In this document: one piece after another, positions 24,315 through 38,800 of the stretch
How the letters are laid out: every line of letters starts with the position of its first letter
Numbering within the stretch: the first letter of the stretch is position 1
DNA from: Capitella teleta
Taxonomy: Eukaryota > Annelida > Polychaeta > Capitellidae
Assembly (NCBI GenBank): GCA_000328365.1
Contig: KB297016.1
Span: 7,898-71,897 of the forward strand
DNA: 64,000 nucleotides
Direction of reading: 5' to 3'
Translations under genes and position numbers: made by a program
The notes under the pieces: model-generated
The model's database searches: none
Seen by the model: the letters and a program-made list of their open reading frames with translations, nothing else
What the model was told of the DNA's origin: nothing

Positions 24315-24550
24315 GTCGACATCGTCTGCTGCAAACTTCCGCCGGATTTGTTTATATTTGGAAGTGTCGCTTATAACATTATTGATAGCGCAAGATTGAA
24401 TTCAGCTATCCATAATTTGATATCTGAATTAAAATCAATGGATAAATGATTGAATTTATAAAACTATTAACAACGTATATAACTCACATTCATTATATTA
24501 TATTATAAAAATATTTTTCACGTACTCCAAGATTGACATAAGCAATCAAC
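24315..24550. promoter_or_regulatory. Bidirectional promoter region, JmjC gene / TMPPE
   Basis: Only 236 bp separate the start codons of two divergent genes that both encode membrane proteins. The interval is AT-rich with no canonical TATA pair that can be assigned; shared promoter use is inferred from spacing. Confidence 0.55.
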
Positions 24551-26673
24551 ATGGCGGCTAAGAAACTTTACGCTTTAGCATTTTTGGTCTTTTTCTTGGT
24601 TTTTGGTGTTTTATATTTTATTCCAGTCGAGAAAGAGATACGAGGAAGAATCAATAAAATTCAACTGACGTGTTTAGCTCAGCTGGTGCTCTCCATTTTG
24701 TCTCTGTACATATGGCGACGGGTGAAAAGCACTTCACTCGCTCTTTCATCTGCTAGTTTCGTCTGCTCAGCTGGCGCCTTCCGAGGCCTTCTTGTGATTT
24801 TCTTCGCCCTGGTTCACTTCTCTTTTATATCGTGGGACTCCTCATATTTCACCACCCCAAAGACAAATCCACTGACCAATTTATCATTCATTAGCCTCGG
24901 AATATACATCCAATTAATCATGTGTTTAATCGCTATCGATACTTTATTCCTCACGCTCTCGTTCTTCAAATTCTCACTGCCAACCGACTTGAAGGTGTAC
25001 AGAAAATATAAACTGCTTCTTTCTGTCACCCTTGCTCTCGTCTTAGGAGTTAGCGGTGTATACAATGCGTCAAAACCTTCAATTGTGACGTATCAATCAA
25101 TTCCTATTAACGGACTTCCGAAAAGTTTGAACAACTTGAAAATCATTCAAATCTGTGATCTTCACATTGGGCCTACGGTTGGGGATTCAAGAATTCAAGA
25201 GACGGTTATGGCTGTTAATCGCTTAGAACCTGGTGGGTACTTTTACCTATCCCTGTAAATATGTTGTAATATTAAAACTTTAATTGTCCAGCTAATTAAT
25301 AACATACATTCATTTTTATTTTTTTTGCAGATATAGTTGTTATAACAGGAGACTTGGTTGATGCATCTGTTGGTCAAATGTTACCTGTTGTTCAGCACTT
25401 AGGTGGAATGAAAAGCAAGCTTGGGGTTTTCTTTGTAACAGGTGAAAGATTCCATCAATTACAAAATTAAAGAGGACCTCTGTTCATTTGAAACCTTTTT
25501 TAGATCGATTCTATGGGATTTGGTTAGTGACAAGAGACTTTTTTTGAAAGCTTTGGTCAACTGTGAATGATATTCAAGACAAATTAAAATGCAAATTTCT
25601 TGTTCAGGCAGAATAGCTTAAAACGAGATGAGAACTGCTGAAACATCTGCTCACTCAACGGCTCCCATTGTTAACAATAGGAGAATTACTTTTGTCACAT
25701 CACCACAGTCTGAAATCGAACGCGAGAAGAAACCGAGATTTTAAACCTCTCAAATTTGATGTCTCCCGGAACTAACCCACAGAAAGCATATTGTCTAAAA
25801 TTATGTCAGTCCAAAGGCATATTTGTCTTTTGGATGCATCTATCATCTTTTACTAGTTCAAAACAATCAAAGGTCCTCTTTAATATATTATGGCCTGAAA
25901 ATTTGTTTTCACTTCCTCCAAATTTGTTATAATTATATCTGTGTTAATAACTTTGCAGCTCATTTTACTCCATAATTTTACCTGTTCATGAGAAGCAAGA
26001 ATACATTAATGTTTTACAAACATTAAAGACGATTTCATTTTAATTATTCTGATTTTCTTCCAGGGAACCATGAGTACATAACAGGTTATGTGGACGACTG
26101 GTTTGAAGAACTGCAAAAGATTGGCATCCAAATATTGCACAATTCCAACGTCAAAATCAAACTCAGTCCAACAGACAGCGAATATCTGTGTTTAGCTGGA
26201 ACTGATGACATAGAAGCAAAGCGATTTCGGTTTTTATTCATCATAAATTAAGTCGAAAAGATGTAATTTCTCTGATCCGACAGCTACGGTGATCACGGCA
26301 TGGATCTGGATGCGGCTGTCAAGTCATGTGACCCTAAGGCTCCGGTCGTTCTTCTGGCTCACCAACCGAAAGCGGCAAAGATGGCTCTCGACTCGGACTA
26401 CAACATCCAACTTGTGCTCTCTGGTACGTATACGTGAGGTACGGGAGTTATTCTCACTTTATTTTATTTCAAGGTCATACTCATGGAGGTCAGATGTTAC
26501 CAATGACAGTCATAGCGTATTTTGTGAATCCGTTCTACGCTGGACATTATGTCTACAAAGAGAAGAATGTGTACGTGTCTCAGGGGACTATGTTCTGGGG
26601 AATCCCCATGCGACATTTCTCAGCAGCTGAAATATCCGTCATTACTCTTCTCCGTTCTTCATACATCCAGTGA
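24551..26673 (+). CDS. TMPPE: Transmembrane protein with metallophosphoesterase domain
   Basis: Five exons: 24551-25232, 25331-25441, 26064-26229, 26284-26423, 26474-26673, giving 432 aa (human TMPPE is 453). The first half is membrane-embedded: hydrophobic segments near residues 6-25, 38-53, 73-98, 113-140 and 154-174. The calcineurin-like phosphoesterase domain then shows the full metal-binding set: Asp203-x-His205 (CDLHIG), Gly-Asp235 (GDLVD), Asn266-His267 (GNHEY), LAHQP and His368-x-His370 (GHTHGGQ). It is a predicted hydrolase of unknown substrate. The donor of intron 3 (CG|gttttt) is weak but is the only GT that keeps frame into YGDHGMDLD. The start codon lies in AACATGG, a good animal initiation context. 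Confidence 0.93.
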
Positions 26674-29005
26674 TATTTTTTCTCCACATTCCATTTCTTG
26701 CTTTTTCTTTGGTTTTTGTTGGAATATTTTCAAGGAAATTGGCTTCCACGACACGGAAGTAATCTTAGATTCAAGGAAAAGAGGCCTCCAGGGATGAATT
26801 AACAAGGGATTTAAACTATTTATCATGACCACCTGTTCAATGTCCTAAATTTAATTTGATAATTATGTATAGAAGTATATCATTTTCTTGCTCTATAATT
26901 AGCTCCTTTTGACTTCTTTTTTTTAATAATGAAATGGTCCACCTAAACAATATGTTTTGCTTATGTTTTGCGTCAAAGAATTTTATTATTACCTATAATG
27001 TTTCAATATCCACTTTAATGTTGGGAACCGTCTTCAGGTCACATATCAAGTTTCTCCTTTCCTTATCTTTTTACCTACTTATCATTTCATTCAGTATTTT
27101 GTGTTTACTGGTAATTTAATTAATGTATATTTAAATATATTTATGCACTTCTATTTGACAAATTAGTATTGGTTGAATAATTTATCAAAACTAATTTATC
27201 AAAACCAAAACATTTTACATCTACTGGTATACTCATTAATTCATTTTACACACATTCCTAATTGTGTATGTATTTCTTATAATTTTATTTTATTGCTACA
27301 ATTATTTATTGTACCATCATTTATATGTTTAATGTTACATGTACGATTTTTTTGTGGTTATTGTTATTTTTTCTTTGTTGTTGATTCAACTCGATTTAGT
27401 TCTATTACCATTTTACTGCATAATTAACAAGTCTATCATAGTTGAGTGAATCATAACGCACATTTTATGAATCATAACGCACTCGTTCGGTTGTCAATCA
27501 TAACGCATCGCCGTGTTGTCTGTTTTCTAATTCGTTAGTACGGATATTCGTATAATGATCGGAATTACTCGGTTAAAAAGTTAAATCATTATTAAAAAGT
27601 GCTGTTTGCGGTGAAAATGTCAACCTTTTCTTCAATAATTCATTCAACTATCAAGACGCTAATTTAGAGTATTCTTAAAGCAATCTTATGTGAAAATTGA
27701 ACACACTTGAATCTAGAGAAAAAATAAAAACACCCAGATTACGAAATAAATGAAAGAAATACAAAATTTAATAAAGGATTGAAGAAAGTCTGGTGTATTT
27801 AAAAAGTTTTTTAAAGTTTATTGTATATATATCGTGTGCCAGACTGTTTATATACATATACATTAAAACAAGTAGGAGAAAGCCAGTCGTACAAGGAGGC
27901 TTTCTTTGTGATCAATCGTATTTCTATGGAGATCATTAGCAGAAACATTCATCTCCAAGACAACAATGTCCAAGAGTGTTTTTAATTTTTTGTTTTAGTT
28001 TTGTGTGTGTGTGTGTGGGTGGGGGGGGAGGGTTAATGAAGTCAAAATTTAAAATAAAAATATTAGTTTATTGAATCGAATTAAAAATGCTGAGTTTCTT
28101 TTTCTCTTTCTTATTATTATTATTATTTTTTTTGTGGGGGGGGGATACAGATAATTTATTTATTTTAATGTGAGAAGAAAACAAAAATAATCAACAAAAA
28201 ATAAACAGGAAAAAAAAAAAAGACAAATCTTTTTAAATTATTGTAAGGTTAAATTGTAGCAAATACATTTTGTTTTTTGGTGGATTCTTGGTTCTAGGGA
28301 GTTTTTACAGTGTACTCCCCCAATTTCCCTATCAGATAATTCTTCATTTTTTTAGCATAATTAATTGGGACTGAGAGTGGGTTCAAAGAAGCGAGGGGAA
28401 GAAATAATCATATTCTGCGCTGAACTGAAGATCAAATTATATGTTTAAAGACCACAGACAACTTCATCTGCAGGACGACGGTTAAAAAATAAATAAACAG
28501 CTAATGAGATTTACGTGCAAATTATTATATATTTTTTGGAGGGAGCGAGGGAGGACAAAGGTGGTAGATAAGAGAAGAACGTTTCACACGATTTATCAAA
28601 AACATAACAAAACAAAGAGAAACATTTTTTGTTTAGTGTGTTGGAGCAGGAGAATCATGAGTCTAGCAATAAATGTTCGCACTCAACGAAAAACCTTGCG
28701 CACCAGAGAAAAAAAAAAAAAAAAAGAAAAAAAAAAAGAGAAATTATTCGACAGAAGTTTGGTTTTTTTTTAATGAAATAATCACGCGTCGTTCATACTC
28801 AAAACAGTATCTAAATAATCAGAGTAGCAGGAGGGGATGGAGGGGGGGGCGTTCTCAGGGTATTCCAACTTGACTCTCTGTGCGAGAAAAAAAATGTGAT
28901 CACTTTCCTAAGAAATAGACGAGTCAAGTATGTTAATATCATTTATAAAAAATAATAATTATAATAAAAGAACAAGGTCACTATAATTGGGATAGGTCCT
29001 AAGGC

Positions 29006-29038
<33 letters not shown>

Positions 29039-29854
29039 GAAAACTAGAAAGTAAGACAGCGTATTCTGTTGTCAGCGAAATAATTTTTCCGTTCAAGGGA
29101 CGGGATAATTGATGGAGCTGAGGTTTTTTAGGGATGGGGGTTGAGTAGAAGTATACTTGTACCCGTCTCACACACTAAAGAGAAGTATAAAAAAAATATG
29201 ACAAACTTCCTTCAAAACATGAGCCCCCCTCTTAACATCAACAATGACCGACACACACTGGGTAATAAATTATAAACAATAAACCTGGAAAACAGATTCT
29301 TTTTATCAAACACTGTAATACGTTCTTCTTCAATAAAAAAAAATGAATTAAATGGGAATATTCCTAAAACAAACAAACGGTAAGAAAAAGAAGGATTGCC
29401 ACAGAAATGAATAAATTTGTGTATTTTTCTTCTATATATATATATTCATATATATATAAATATATATATATGATATTTGTTCAATTTATATGAAAAAAAT
29501 TGTGGAAAAACCGAAACGTAATTAAAGATGAAGAGAGGATGAAGAAGCCCTTTGAAGCACCAGAAAAAAAAAAAGAAAAAAAAAGATGCAAAAGAGGAAT
29601 GTCAAAAAACAAAACATCAGAAAAATATGCAGAAAATCCTAACGATGAAATTTTATTTTATTTGTTTTTAAAAAAGTGAGTAGCAGGGCTTAACACAAGG
29701 ATCACAAAAAAGTACACAATAGAAATTAAACAAGATTTGAATCAAGAAATGTCCAGGCCAACGACAGCAGTGGTTGTGTCACCATGGCAGCCGTTGCCAC
29801 GACGACAGCAAAAAAAACATCCACGTGACGTCTTCGCTTTAGTGTGTTGAGCCG
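26674..29854. other. Convergent intergenic region, TMPPE / Gs-alpha
   Basis: No gene is seen. It is low in complexity: poly-A tracts (28711-28738, 29006-29034), G-runs (28017-28030, 28136-28144), and a TA-rich tract near 29433-29473. The word AATCATAACGC recurs three times at 27449-27506. Minus-strand polyadenylation signals for Gs-alpha are plausible near 29652-29662. Much of this may be Gs-alpha 3' UTR. Confidence 0.5.
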
Positions 29855-32800
29855 TCACAGGAGCTCATACTGTCGAAGATGCATGCGTTGAATGATATCC
29901 CGACAGTCGTTGAAAACCCTTCGGATGTTTTCGGTGTCGACTGCACAGGTGAAGTGAGGGTAACAGTAGTGTCGGCCGTCTGACTGCGCAATTTTCTGGT
30001 GGAGGAAAAATCATAACAAAATTGGAACTTATCATCATTTTCAAAGTGAAACTTACCAAAAACTCATCTCGAATGAAGAACTTGGCCCTAACGACTTCGG
30101 GGTCTTCTCCTGGCTCCGGGGTTGCTTTAATAATCATAATAATAATTAAATATCTAAGGCAATTCATACATTGTAAGTAATAGGGCTTCAAGGGTTTAGT
30201 ACATTCTCAAGAGAACAGTCTGAAACATACAGTTATACATTCTACCGGCATGCATTATTTGGCAAGCGATAAATAATGATGACTAGAGACCGACCCCCCC
30301 CCCCTTGCGCAAGGGTGACCGGATAGCTCAGTGGGTTAAACCGCTGACTACAATCCAATGCCGACCGTGGGGGTCGAGGTCCTGGGTTCGAGACCCGATC
30401 AGGCCACGTGCGTTATGATTGTGAATAATAATTGTCATTTGTTATAATTGTAATTCTTCGGTGACTCTGCAGTGCTGCCCAACTGCGTAACAAGGCCAGG
30501 CGCTGTGTACTACTGTCTATGGTGGTGTGCAGGATAAAGAACCCTTGGGATTTATCGATAAGAGTAGGGGGAAACCCCGGTCCCGGGCCTTTTGTTCTGG
30601 CGCCCGTATCATCCGATCGGATTGGGTGGAGCCGTAAAACCCCATCACTCACTCACCCCCCCCCCCTTGCGCAAAGAACAACAAAAATCATTTGACATAA
30701 ATGAAGTACATGACAACAGAGATATGCTGATCAATATAACAGAAATTAATAATAAAATATTACAAATAGAATGAAAACTTCATTTCAGAGCTTTATGCAT
30801 TAAAAGTGTGCAATTGTCAATCACAGCTCATAATTATGGTACATCAAATTACTGATTACTGATGATAAATGGACATTGAGTGATAAGCCCACGACCAGGG
30901 TTAGGCTTCTCACTCAGAATTTGACCGACCCGAAAAGGTCAGGCGAATATCCCGCAAAAGAAGATCTTCCATGACCTTTGCATATACACACGTGCCACTT
31001 GTAATAGGATGACAGCGGGAATCGTGACCGAGAGATCACGAGGACTCACCATCTGTGGTGTATCTTGAATATTCTGGGAAGTAATCCTCTATCCTCGATC
31101 GCCCTGCCTTGACTTTTTCTGTCAGAAGATCTTGCTTGTTAAGAAATAAAATAACTGAGATAGTACGCAGCCATCTGTGAAAGGGAAAAACCAACGTCAC
31201 ATCAAGTTGCCATAACAATTTTTCCTATTCCAATTTTAACCTTCCAGTACTCGGATTTAAGAAAGTTTTCTGCAGTGCAAAATCACAAAAATTTAGTCAC
31301 CAGGAGAGAGAGAACATCACAACTGTTTAATTTTAAGTCAATACAAAGAGGGTCATTTTCAGTATCACTTTTTTACGATTCAGAGCTACGTGGAGAAAAA
31401 AATAAATATGAAAAAAAAAAAAAACTTGTACAAATCCCAAATATAATTTTCATTCTTCACATTATTTAGTTCTTCACATGGAATTAGAAAGGAGTAGTAA
31501 CTAGAATGCTTACAGGTAAGGGGTCACGTGATCGGTCAGAATTGAGGCCAGATTTAAGGCGAACATTTTATTGAATGTCAAGGCGTCACCATCAGAACAG
31601 CTAATGAAAAGGCAACATGTTTGTGTTACATGTAATCCGCCATGACGGAATCAGTCTTAAGTCGCACCAAGCATAAAAGAGATGTAGGTATCACAGCACC
31701 CGAGACAAAAATATTTAAATTTTCAGGTTTCACTGTACTCTGGTAGATCTACCTCTTAAATTCAAAGTGCAAAAACGATAATGTGTATTCTTTAACTATA
31801 AACTGGTTTAATTTTATTAGACCCTCTGTTTGACCTGTAATCATCAAGAATCATTTTAACGAGGAGCCGTTGATTAGTGGTCGTTTGAAACGCTTAGTGT
31901 GGGTTCATACCTTTATGCGATTTTTCAATAAAAGGTATCACTTTAAAGAGCGTGAACAGAGCATTCCATCAATAGTTTAGAAAATTCTCAGCAATATTCA
32001 ATCGCGTTTTCCCGTATTTTGACATCGTGACGGTTGCATGGTTCAAATGCTAATAACTTGTTAACAAGAATAGGTCATTATTTATTTGCATCATATATAG
32101 AGGCAGCTCTTTATAAATAATATACCAAGAGGTCAAACATTTTATTTTGCAACTTTGGACTTATTTCCTAGTGTAGGTCACATATAACATATTTAATTAT
32201 AATTACCAAGCTATCAGGAATAAGCAATTTAACATGAGTTAGTCATTCTAGCAATTCTATGGTTCCTCAAGAGCAGAATGCAAGAACAAACCTGTTGTTC
32301 CAGATGTTCCTGAAGAGTTCCAGAGACTCCTTGAGGCGGTTCTGACTGGGATCTTCACGAAGAACCAGGTTGTAACTGCTACAAGCCGTCACGAAGATAA
32401 TGGCTGTGACGTCATTGAAACATTGAATCCATTTTCGCCGCTCATCTCGCTGGCCCCCTACGTCAAACATGCTGCAAGGAAAGAGACGTCATTAATTGGG
32501 AGGCACAGGGAAAATAGGGAAGAACCCCCGATTCAGTTCATTCACGACCCACAGTGGCCATCATCTTGCAAACTACCAAAACTACCATAGACAGAAACAC
32601 ACAACCCCAGGTCTTAAGTACACAGATGGTCACTAAGGCAAGGTCACCAATGAAGCCCAATTATTCACAATCATTTAACTTTGTCTTATGGCTGGCATTC
32701 AATCAGACAGTTTTACTGACTAAGCTATTAGGGGTAACTTCAATACAACATTCATCAAGTTAGTTACAAGTTGTGTACAGTATACTAATTACTAGTATTA

Positions 32801-35800
32801 ACCACATATGGAAGTAAAAATTTATTTGGAACTGAGCTATTGTAGATCAATCTATCCAATCAAGATGGCCAGTAAGCAATATCGAGGATCAATTGAATGT
32901 TCTTATATCTTATCTAAAATAATAACATGAGAAACTCACAAATTAAAATCAATATTGTTCTTTCATATATATCAAAAAATTGCAAAAGATTATTTGGGAA
33001 AAAAATGCTATATATATTTATATAGTTCCATAGAAAAGCTAACAAGGAAGAGGAAAAAACTCACTGAAAATTGACTTTTTCCACTGTGAATTTCGTTTCG
33101 AAGATCCCAGAGGTTAGCACACGGCATCGAAGAATATCCTAAAATGATATAATTATATAGGTCAGTAGGTCGAAAAACTGTGTCAATTATTCCAAATTAC
33201 CTGCTCTGAGGGCAAATAGTCTGTTTGTTTCACGATATTCACTCGATCCAAGAAGCTGTGCAAATGAAGAGAAAGATGAAATATAACACGAATAGATAAT
33301 AAATATACATGTATAGTGTCCCGACTGAGATCTAGGCACCCTGTAACCTAGCTGTAATAATTAATAGCCACAACTCAATTAAGCATCACATGTAGTACAT
33401 GTAAATAAGACTCCATATGAATCATACGATAGCCCCTGGGACAAACGATGTGGCTATTAATAACACACAGCGAGCTATAAATAGCACTTAAGAGATGAAA
33501 GCGAACACGGCCCGACCAGGACGTAGATCAGATAAAGAGTTAAGATAGTCATTGCATATATCTCCACATCTACAAGCTAACAAATGTTTGTATATCATTC
33601 AGTTGACAAGTTCCGACGTGCGTTTAACTTGCCCGAGTGAACCTTCCACAGAGCGACTAGGGTGTAGGCTTAGAGACACAGGTGCCTGGATATTCATAGA
33701 CTAGCCCTGGAAGCTGGGCCATCACCGACGATAATTTAATTCCCGCGCGGCTGGATAACTGTCGCATGCAGTGAGCAAGAAGAAGAAAAAAAAAAAAACA
33801 GCCGCTCGCGCGATATGCAAACAGTAGCTATAAATAGCCAAAATGTGGCGGGCGCTATAAATAGCTCAAATGCTGAATTTTAATATATCTATACAAGTCC
33901 TAATCTACAACTAGCATACACGCATGAACATCAAGATCAGTAACTGTGTTTATTTATACAGCCGTGAGCTATAAATAGCGCTCTGTTGTGGAGCATGCAG
34001 TGGTCTCCGTCGTACAGCAGCATTATAACTCTTGACAATATGCGGAAGACACAGGCAGCGTGCGAGTGGGGAGGGGGGAGGGGCGGATCGATACCAGCGG
34101 TCTCCCTCCCCTTCATTCACAAAAGCGACGCATGCACAGATTGCGCTGGGAAGAAGAGAGGATATGTCGTCTTGCATCGCGAGCAAGGAAGGAGGAGAGG
34201 CGGTTATGAGCAGCGGAAAGGGAGGGGGGGGGGGGGGTTAAAAATACCATCGCGCTTGTTGTGCGGGTCGAGCTTGAAGCAGCTTTAAAACGCATCTATT
34301 CTTTGGGAATAATAGACGGCTCTGTGGACGGATGAGATATACATGCACATAGCAACACTAGACAGGGAGGGGGCGTCTAAAGCGAGCGCAAATAGAGGCG
34401 GAAGTGGATGCATGGTAACCATGGCGACAATGGAAACAAGAAAATTCTCCCTTGAAAAAAGAGCCCAAGTCGTCATGGTGACGAGCGTCAAAAAAAAAAG
34501 GGGGGGGAGAAAAATATTGTAAACAAAGCGAAACGCGAAACAAACATTTACTGAAGCGCGAATGAAAGGACTGCGAATCATTTTCACAATTATTCTCCAA
34601 AAAAAAAAAAAAAAAAAAATCGAAATCCAGGGACAGGATATCCTAATAATATTTAGATCGAGGGTCGCTCGTAGCTAAGTCAGGATCGATGGCGAAATAA
34701 ATACAAAACCAGTCATCGTAATAAAAGTCCGTAGTGAAATGCGGCCGTAGCCACAGTTACAACAACAAATACCGTAATATTCTATTCATAGCACACACTC
34801 AGCAAACGAATCGGCGTTTCCTTGCTTCGGGGCAATGACCTTAGCTAAGGTCAAGGCCAGGTGCGATCTCTCACAATGCACTAAACTTTAATGCAGTCGG
34901 ATCTAAAACATCCCCTGGCGCCAAGAGAATAAGAAGAGGTGAATGCCAGCGCTGTTGCGGCACGCACACAACAAATGACCACTGACTACAGGCAAACGCT
35001 ATCTATGATTCTGACAAAAACTGTTCCACGGATGAAATTTGACGCGCGGAGGAATGAAGGAAGGGGTTTAGGTTCACCATGGGTACGAGATATACAGGTA
35101 GAGTAAGAGAAGTATTGATTGGCAGAACGCCCCATGTGTTTAGCGCAGCACTAGGAAACCCAGGACCGATATATGGACCACAAGAGATATACTCTCGATC
35201 AATCATTTTTCCTTTCTCTTCTTTCAAGTCTGAGATTCTATTTTTATCTTATGACTATTTTGGGTGGCAGAAAAGGGGAAAAAAAAAAAGAAGAAAAAAA
35301 ATCCCAGCCATATATGATTCTTTTTTTTTTTTTTCTTTTTTCGCACTGAAAGTGGAAGATGGATAATATGTACTCACTACTTGGCGCAGTCTATCAATTG
35401 GTATTCGTTTGACCGCTCGAAGCAACCCTGCACACCGCCATCCTTCCACAAGATCTCTGTGTGCTCATAGAATTCCTAGAAAAGAAGAAAAGAAAACAAT
35501 TGAGATCAATACTGACAATAGAATTGGCAAAGATGGGATATTAATAAACAAATCATAACATCGTAGATTACATTGTTTACCATGTGTAGGCTATAGTGCA
35601 ATTATTGCTCAATCATGACCATATCTGTGATGAGCCATCTAATCAATAATTCCCTGGGGTTCTTCATCCTACTGGCTTCAGTCGACAGCAGTACACATTG
35701 AGAGGCCTTCATATGCAGTTGACTAGTACTGTAGACATCACAGAATTACTTTTTTACATATATTGAATAAATATTCCACAATTATTACAATTCATGTCAT

Positions 35801-38800
35801 ATGCATAACATATTGAAACAGCATATGTAATGGAAGTTCTCAAAGTAACTATACTTCCCTAACTTCATACTTAATAAAACATAATAATACAGGCCTGATA
35901 ATAATTTTCCCATCACAAAACTGGGAAACCCTGCCCTGGCTGAGAGAGCCCATAATATGCCCCGAAAATAAACACAAAATAATACAACCCATCAGACCGA
36001 ATCTCATGAAAAAAATATCACCTCTCAGTAAAAAACGATTAATCGATCAACAGAATCGGAAACCGGGTCTATATGTCTGCATTTGGCCGTCAGCCAAGAT
36101 GCAGCCCCCCCCCCCACCCCCCTCGTTGATCAGGGGGCATTGGGAATCAGGGGGCCACGAGCAGCCACCGCCTCCTCCTCCTCCACCTCCTCCTCCTCTA
36201 AATCCACCCCCCCCCCCCTCTCTTCGGGATCAATACGGGACTCGAAATTCGCAGTGTGCATGTCCGCATAACACAGTGGTTACGTCACCACGTGAAATCA
36301 GGTCAGGTTAGGCAACAGTGAGCGGCGTTGCACTGGTGCAGCTGAGAGCTTCAAGAGAACGACGGCTGCCAGTGTTAGCACTCATCGGGGTGCTGACGTA
36401 ACATGCCATTGAATTGAAATAATATAAAAGTTATAAATTTAATCATAGAAAAATTATCAATTTCTTTGAGACTGATGGCTCTGTTTAGGCCCAGCAAAAA
36501 TAACTCACAGAGTTCTTTGGTACAAATAAATTGGAATTCATTTCATGAGAGACAAAAAAAGATACTCACTGTTGGATATTCAAAGTCAGGTTGACTAGCC
36601 GTGTCCTGGATATAGTCCACCCGGAACTGGTTACTGGAATCGGCTAACTGGACAGGGGGGTTAATAGTACTCATAGCCCCAGTAATAGTCTGAAAAAAAA
36701 AATATATATATATAATAATATATATATCAATCAAGGCATACAAATTTAATGAACAAAGGTTACAATAATTATTATCGATGCACAGCCAAATAATTAAAGA
36801 GTTTCAAGTACTTTCAACCTCCATGTCCTTAACATTTAAAATTAGCCAATCTCAGATCTGTCCAGACCTGAGTTAGTTTTCCTCCATAAAAAGTAAGAGA
36901 AGAGAAACTCTGAATACTAGTAGACTAAATACCAAGAAAATAAATAATATTTCCCACTGAATTTACGACGAAGTTGAAAAGCACAAGAAAATGCCATCAA
37001 AACAAGTGAATTAACACATCATTCTCTGCCAGATATTGCTCTTGACCTCTCTATTCAAGAATCAAGGTCAAAGGTCAGTGGGTGGGGGTGGTAGAAACCA
37101 CGAGTGTACGCTCTTTGCATTGACAGGATCCTTGATATAGGAATTTATTAGCCTGATAGCCGTTTAGCGTATGGCGTACGGCGTGTTGCACAGTGAGTAC
37201 GCAAACAACAGAATGGAACCGCAATGCTTATTAAAAATATAAGTTATATAACCCCCCCCCCCTTTCTGGCGAGGGAGGGCAGATTGACCATCCAATGTGG
37301 GGGCTCACCATAGGTAGCTTGTACACACAACCTGGGTTTTACAGTTGTATTCAGAAAGGGAGGGTTTTTGTAAAGGGTGGGGCCTTTCTTTGTATCTGAA
37401 AGGAGTCCATGGTGTGGTGGACACTAGTGTAACAGGAAGGAGGAGTTCAGGATGCGCTTAATAGTTAATATGTTTAGTGATTTGTGGAAGTAGTGACTCG
37501 TATTTTGATATTATTAACTCACGGGTTTAATCCTGAGAAAAAGTTTTCAGTAAACTGGGGAAAGGTTCAGGAAACATAATTAAATTATAAATAATATTAC
37601 AATATTTCTCAAGCGTTGTTTGAAAATTATAATTTTTATAAAAAAAATTTTATAAAACCTAGAAATATATCCTGTTAGGTGAGACTAAAACATATACATG
37701 TTCCGATAAAATATATATATATATATATATAAATAAAAAGTTAAAAAAAGACAAAGATAAGACTGAAACCAAAGGAGCAGATAAAATTGAAGATCCGTGT
37801 ACGAGGAAAAAAAGCACACAGACACAAACAACCTTTATGAAAAACAACTAATCACAAATTAAGAGCATCCCATTAGACGAGGATTACAAGCAATAAGTCA
37901 TGCTATGACCTTGATCACTCTAAATACGTTTAAAACGACAGCTACGACCAAACGTAGTTGAGAAGTACTTGAACGAATATTTGCTCTCACTGCTAAGTGT
38001 GCACACACAAGAATACCCACAGGTTTATAAATAGCAACATCACTATTGCCCCCCCCCCCCTTAAAAAAAAAAGAAGACTTTTTCGTGTTCAAACATTCTC
38101 TGGGGTATTTCGAAGCAGCTTCTGGCCCAGAGAGGCTGTCATATTATTTCTGTCTGGCTTCAGACATATTTTTCTCTAAAATAGCAGTATGCTGGAATTT
38201 TCATATCATACAAGATTACAACAACGTGACCCAGGTTATGGTAGAGGACTGTGTTTGCAACTTCTGAAATAAATGCTAGTGACAAGTCAGACTACACTAG
38301 TCTTGTAGAAGTTACAGAACATTGAAAAATATCTGATTAGACTTGAGCCAGAAATCTTTACCAAAAAAAATTAGTAAAAATATGATTTTACTGAATAAAA
38401 TATACTTTTGTATGCAATCTTCAAGTTCAAATTACTTTTTTATCCCACTTTTACCATGGAAATATGAGTTAGAGAAGAAAACTAGGTCAAGAGTTAGTCA
38501 AATTTAGCTGCCAAACTAAACATACACACATATGGTGATATGATAGACTAACTAATTCAACAAACTAATATTATTAAGCCACTGATCTAGAGACTTTGGA
38601 ATTAACTTTGCCCAGCTTGAGATTTATTGAATAGCAGAGACCAGAAAAAAAAAGTTACTTTCAACTCTTTGAGAGTTCATGACCCGACAAGACGACAAAG
38701 GGATCTAAAATGTTTTCAAGAAACCAATAAAGCTCTTACATAATATCACATAATGAAAACTCACCAAAATTGCATCACGTATATTTTTTTTAATGTCCTC

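Noticed and set aside
30318-30406. A functional tRNA gene
   Set aside because: A and B boxes are present but there is no acceptor stem, the same head recurs with a constant 3' body, and target duplications flank the whole unit: it is a SINE.
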